DNA of 47,386 nucleotides from Luteimonas cucumeris (GTDB taxonomy: Bacteria; Pseudomonadota; Gammaproteobacteria; Xanthomonadales; Xanthomonadaceae), in contig NZ_VLKN01000010.1 in assembly GCF_007830035.1 (NCBI RefSeq), forward strand, positions 1 through 47,386, read 5' to 3'. The position numbers were made by a program, and so were the translations under genes. The notes beneath the pieces were generated by a model. That model was not told where the DNA came from and made no database searches. It was given only the letters and a program-made list of their open reading frames with translations. Shown piece after piece: positions 44,732-47,386 of the stretch. How positions within the stretch are numbered: the first letter of the stretch is position 1; the number at the start of each line of letters is the position of its first letter.

Positions 44732-45202
44732 ATGCCCACGTGTGCCCGCTTTCCGCGTAGCGCACGCCTGACGGCAGCGTCGGACTACGACGCCGCATTC
44801 AAGTCCGGACAACGCCATCACGACCCCTTGTTCGGCCTGCATTGGCGGCGCGGCGATGCTGCCGCGCGCCTGGGCCTGGCGGTATCGCGCAAGGTCGATC
44901 GCCGCGCGGTCGTCCGCAACCGCATCAAACGCGCGCTGCGCCAGCAATTCCGCCTGCTGCGGGCCGATCTGGCCGGCGGCGACTATGTCTTCGTGGCCCG
45001 CGCCGCCGCGGCGCAGGCCTCTCCGGCGGCACTGGCCGCGGCGATGCAGGCCTTGCTGCAGCGGGTCGGTGCGCTGCCGCGACAGTCGACTCCCGCGGCC
45101 TCGCCCGGCACAATGCGCAGCGCGGCAAATGCCGCCGCTACCTGCAACAGCAATCCAGATGTCCCCACCCACGATCCGATGCCGGCTTCCGATGCTGGCT
45201 GA
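44732..45202 (+). CDS. rnpA: Ribonuclease P protein component
   Basis: A 156-residue basic protein that assists the RNase P RNA in tRNA 5' maturation. The conserved core includes [35 protein letters not shown] and [10 protein letters not shown]; the RNR motif is near 69-71. Residues beyond about 118 form a low-complexity tail ([20 protein letters not shown]), which makes it longer than the usual 110-130 residues. It ends 15 bp before yidC, with no yidD between. Confidence 0.92.
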   Translation: MPTCARFPRSARLTAASDYDAAFKSGQRHHDPLFGLHWRRGDAAARLGLAVSRKVDRRAVVRNRIKRALRQQFRLLRADLAGGDYVFVARAAAAQASPAALAAAMQALLQRVGALPRQSTPAASPGTMRSAANAAATCNSNPDVPTHDPMPASDAG

Positions 45203-45217
45203 GCCTGCCGCTGCCTG

Positions 45218-46891
45218 ATGAACCAGACCCGCGTTTTCCTGATCTTCGCCTGGCTGATGGTGGCGACCCTGTTGTGGATGGAATGGGGCAAGGAGCAGGC
45301 TGCGTCCAGCGCTCCGGCCACGCCGGTGGCGATCGTGCCCGGTGCCACTGCGCCCACGGCCACCGCGCCGGGCGCGATTCCGCTCGCGTCGGTGCCGGGC
45401 CAGGCGACAGCGGCCGCCGCACCGGCGATGACCAGCGCCGCGCCGACCGTCACGGTCCGCACCGACGTGCTCAAGCTGAGCATGGACGGCGGCACCCTGC
45501 ACGTCGCCGACCTGTTGAAGCATCCCAGCACCGCCGACGAAAAAAGCGCGCCGGTACGCCTGCTCGATTCGGACGCCGCCCGTTATTTCGCGGTCAGTAG
45601 CGGCTGGATCAATGCGCAGGATCCCGCGCAGCGTGCGGTGTTCGTGCCCGAGGGCGACAAGCGCGAATTCGCGCTCGCCGCGGGCCAGGACACGCTCGAG
45701 GTACCGTTCGTGTGGCACGGCCCGAACGGCATCAGCATCCGTCGCACCTATGTGTTCACCCGTGGCCTGTACACGGTCAAGGTGCGCGATGAAGTGAGCA
45801 ACACCGGCAGCACGCCGTGGCAGGGCTACGTCTACCGCCAGCTCGAACGCGTGCCGCGCGCGTTGCAGCGCAGCGGCCCGACCAGCGCCGAACAGTACAG
45901 TTTCCAGGGCGCCGCCTGGTTCAGCCCGCAGGACAAATACGAGAAGCGCAAGTTCGATGATTTCGTCGACGACGGCCCGCTCAACAAGGAAGTGACCGGC
46001 GGCTGGCTGGCCATGCTGCAGCATCACTATTTCGCCGCATGGATCCCGCAGCCCGATCAGGCGGCGTTGTTCGGCCTCAACCAGGCCAACGGCCGCTACA
46101 CGATCGAGGCCAAGGGCCCCGCTTTCACCGTTGCCCCGGGCAGCCAGGTCAGCACCGAGGCGCGGTTGTGGGTCGGTCCGAAACTGGTCAGCCAGATCGA
46201 GGCGCAGCAGGTGCCGGGGCTGGAGCGCGCGGTCGACTTCAGCAGCTACAGCCTGATGGCGACGCTGGCCGGTTGGCTGTTCTGGGTGTTGGCCAAGCTC
46301 TATGGCGTGTTCGGCAACTGGGGCTGGGCGATCGTCGGCCTGGTGGTGCTGATCAAGCTGGCGATGTATCCGCTGTCGGCGGCGCAGTACAAGTCGATGG
46401 CCAAGATGCGCAAGTTCCAGCCGCGCATCGCCCAGCTCAAGGAGCGCTACGGCGACGACAAGCAGAAGTTCCAGATGGCGATGATGGAGCTTTACAAGAA
46501 AGAGAAGATCAATCCGGTCGGCGGCTGCCTGCCGATCCTGCTGCAGATGCCGGTGTTCCTGGCGCTGTACTGGATGCTGTCGGAATCGGTCGAACTGCGC
46601 CACGCGCCGTGGATCCTGTGGATCCACGACCTCACCGCGCGCGATCCGTTCTTCATCCTGCCGGCGATCAACCTCGCCGTGATGTGGGCCACGCAGAAGC
46701 TGACCCCGGTGGCGCCAGGCATGGATCCGATGCAGCAGAAGATGATGCAGTGGATGCCGGTGGTGTTCGGTGTGATGTTCGCGTTCTTCCCGGCCGGTCT
46801 GGTGCTGTACTGGGTCACCAATGGTGCATTGGGTCTGCTGCAGCAGTGGTGGATGACCAAGCGCTACAGCGAGGAGCCGGCCAAGACCTGA
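45218..46891 (+). CDS. yidC: Membrane protein insertase YidC
   Basis: A 557-residue inner-membrane insertase and chaperone working alone or with SecYEG. TM1 (about 6-22, [17 protein letters not shown]) is followed by an Ala/Pro-rich linker and the large periplasmic P1 domain (about 75-340). The conserved C-terminal five-helix region has [20 protein letters not shown] (with the groove arginine replaced by K, as KLAMYPL), [16 protein letters not shown]-type motifs and [20 protein letters not shown]. It ends with a short basic tail. Normal Gram-negative length. Confidence 0.95.
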   Translation: MNQTRVFLIFAWLMVATLLWMEWGKEQAASSAPATPVAIVPGATAPTATAPGAIPLASVPGQATAAAAPAMTSAAPTVTVRTDVLKLSMDGGTLHVADLLKHPSTADEKSAPVRLLDSDAARYFAVSSGWINAQDPAQRAVFVPEGDKREFALAAGQDTLEVPFVWHGPNGISIRRTYVFTRGLYTVKVRDEVSNTGSTPWQGYVYRQLERVPRALQRSGPTSAEQYSFQGAAWFSPQDKYEKRKFDDFVDDGPLNKEVTGGWLAMLQHHYFAAWIPQPDQAALFGLNQANGRYTIEAKGPAFTVAPGSQVSTEARLWVGPKLVSQIEAQQVPGLERAVDFSSYSLMATLAGWLFWVLAKLYGVFGNWGWAIVGLVVLIKLAMYPLSAAQYKSMAKMRKFQPRIAQLKERYGDDKQKFQMAMMELYKKEKINPVGGCLPILLQMPVFLALYWMLSESVELRHAPWILWIHDLTARDPFFILPAINLAVMWATQKLTPVAPGMDPMQQKMMQWMPVVFGVMFAFFPAGLVLYWVTNGALGLLQQWWMTKRYSEEPAKT

Positions 46892-46904
46892 TTCCGTGCT
46901 GTTT

Positions 46905-46928
46905 CCTCTCCCCGCGTGCGAGGAGAGG
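46905..46928 (+). terminator. Putative yidC terminator hairpin
   Basis: CCTCTCC (46905-46911) pairs with GGAGAGG (46922-46928) around a 10-nt loop, 13 bp after the yidC stop. No U-tract follows. Of the remaining non-coding 46929-47386, only the two repeats listed separately are recognisable. Confidence 0.4.
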
Positions 46929-46963
46929 ATGCCCGCAGCGAGCGCGCTGTCGCCCTTAGGCGG

Positions 46964-46993
46964 TCATCCCCGCGAAGGCGGGGGTCCAGTGAC
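46964..46993. repeat. Short dispersed GTCATCCCCGCG hairpin
   Basis: GTCATCCCCGCGAAGGCGGG followed by GGTCCAGTGA. The CCCCGC/GCGGGG stem with GAAG loop is a small intergenic repeat type that is common in many proteobacterial genomes. It is distinct from the GTCATCCCGAGCGCAG element at 20488. Confidence 0.55.
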
Positions 46994-47049
46994 TTAGCTC
47001 TTGCTGTTGTATGGCGGAGCATGTTTCGCAGCGCTTGCTGCCAAACCCG

Positions 47050-47205
47050 GAGCTTCCGCCCGCTGCGCGTGCGGGTCACTTTCTTTTGCTGACCCAAAAG
47101 AAAGTAACCAAAGAAAAGGGTCTTCCCCGATCAAGGCTCACGTAGCGGCTTGGAGCCCTCGTAGATTTTTCGACTCGCCATCCATGGCTCGGTCGGAAAA
47201 CGGCG
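47050..47205 (-). repeat. Dispersed palindrome-containing repeat, copy 4
   Basis: Inverted copy of the element at 1-155. The hairpin is 47074-47088/47095-47109 (loop ctgacc), preceded by the GC-rich box at 47050-47073 and followed by AAAGAAAAGGGTCTTCCCCG and, at 47186-47205, GGCTCGGTCGGAAAACGGCG. Both outer flanks match the other end of the window. Positions 47206-47386 hold no recognised feature. Confidence 0.85.
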
Positions 47206-47386
47206 GCCATCCATGGCCGCCGCCCTCCGGGTCTATGGAGTGGCTCGGGTCGCTGGTGGTTCGTGCCAACAGCCAATAGCCGCTGCTAAAGTCAAAGAAA
47301 TTGCAGACCGCGAAAGACACACAAACGCGGCGATCTGATTTCAAGCGAAAACAAGAAGCTCGCTAGCAACGAAAGCAGATCCGAAC

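Noticed and set aside
44313-44798. N-terminal extension of dnaA and rpmH as coding across the divergent region
   Set aside because: The frames stay open because of high GC. DnaA and L34 have well-known starts at 44312 and 44553, and a promoter-like pair lies between.

Overview
The window is about 47 kb of high-GC proteobacterial chromosome spanning the replication origin. Gene families and order (dnaA-dnaN-recF-gyrB on the minus strand, rpmH-rnpA-yidC divergent on the plus strand, then an M48 protease, a TPR protein, tonB-exbB-exbD-exbD, pdxJ and a cardiolipin synthase) match the Xanthomonadales (Lysobacterales). REP elements starting with GTAG, and a dispersed palindrome built on GGTTACTTTC, also fit that order. 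I cannot name the genus.

Layout. 1-8330: a repeat copy, a rhomboid protease, an NAD-dependent epimerase, a TonB-dependent receptor, a lipoprotein alpha/beta hydrolase, a DUF2238 membrane protein coupled to an Lrp/AsnC regulator, and divergently phenylalanine hydroxylase (phhA) with a dyad-rich operator region between. 8331-17946: a WYL regulator, a NIPSNAP protein, two tandem paralogues of unknown function (one with a Tat signal), a MgtC/DUF4010 membrane protein, fructose-bisphosphatase (fbp), a VpsR-like sigma-54 activator and a Ser/Thr kinase with TPRs. 17947-20961: repeat-rich accessory DNA with a tandemly duplicated GTAG REP doublet, a hidden transposase remnant, a lipoprotein amidohydrolase and a perfect 30-bp palindrome.

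20962-26791 is the most interesting part: seven minus-strand genes whose last six match, in order and type, the fapA-B-C-D-E-F functional-amyloid operon of Pseudomonas. There are two tandem amyloid subunits with three repeats and a C-terminal CxxC, a C39 peptidase, a FapE-like secreted protein and a FapF-like coiled-coil plus beta-barrel porin, preceded by a FapA-like protein. One additional Gly-rich exported protein overlaps fapA and has no counterpart in the canonical operon. Strong hairpins follow each of the two subunit genes.

27204-32729: a PAS histidine kinase overlapping a CheY-like response regulator, a PA0069-type radical SAM protein, cardiolipin synthase, a small membrane protein and pdxJ. 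33029-37676: TonB energising system (tonB-exbB-exbD1-exbD2, with a sigma-70 promoter and a strong terminator), TPR protein and M48 lipoprotein protease. 37788-46891: gyrB, recF, dnaN, oriC with DnaA boxes, dnaA, then rpmH, rnpA and yidC. Three parS-like ParB sites lie in or beside recF. yidD is absent from its usual place between rnpA and yidC.

Both ends of the window carry the same roughly 155-bp repeat in opposite orientation.
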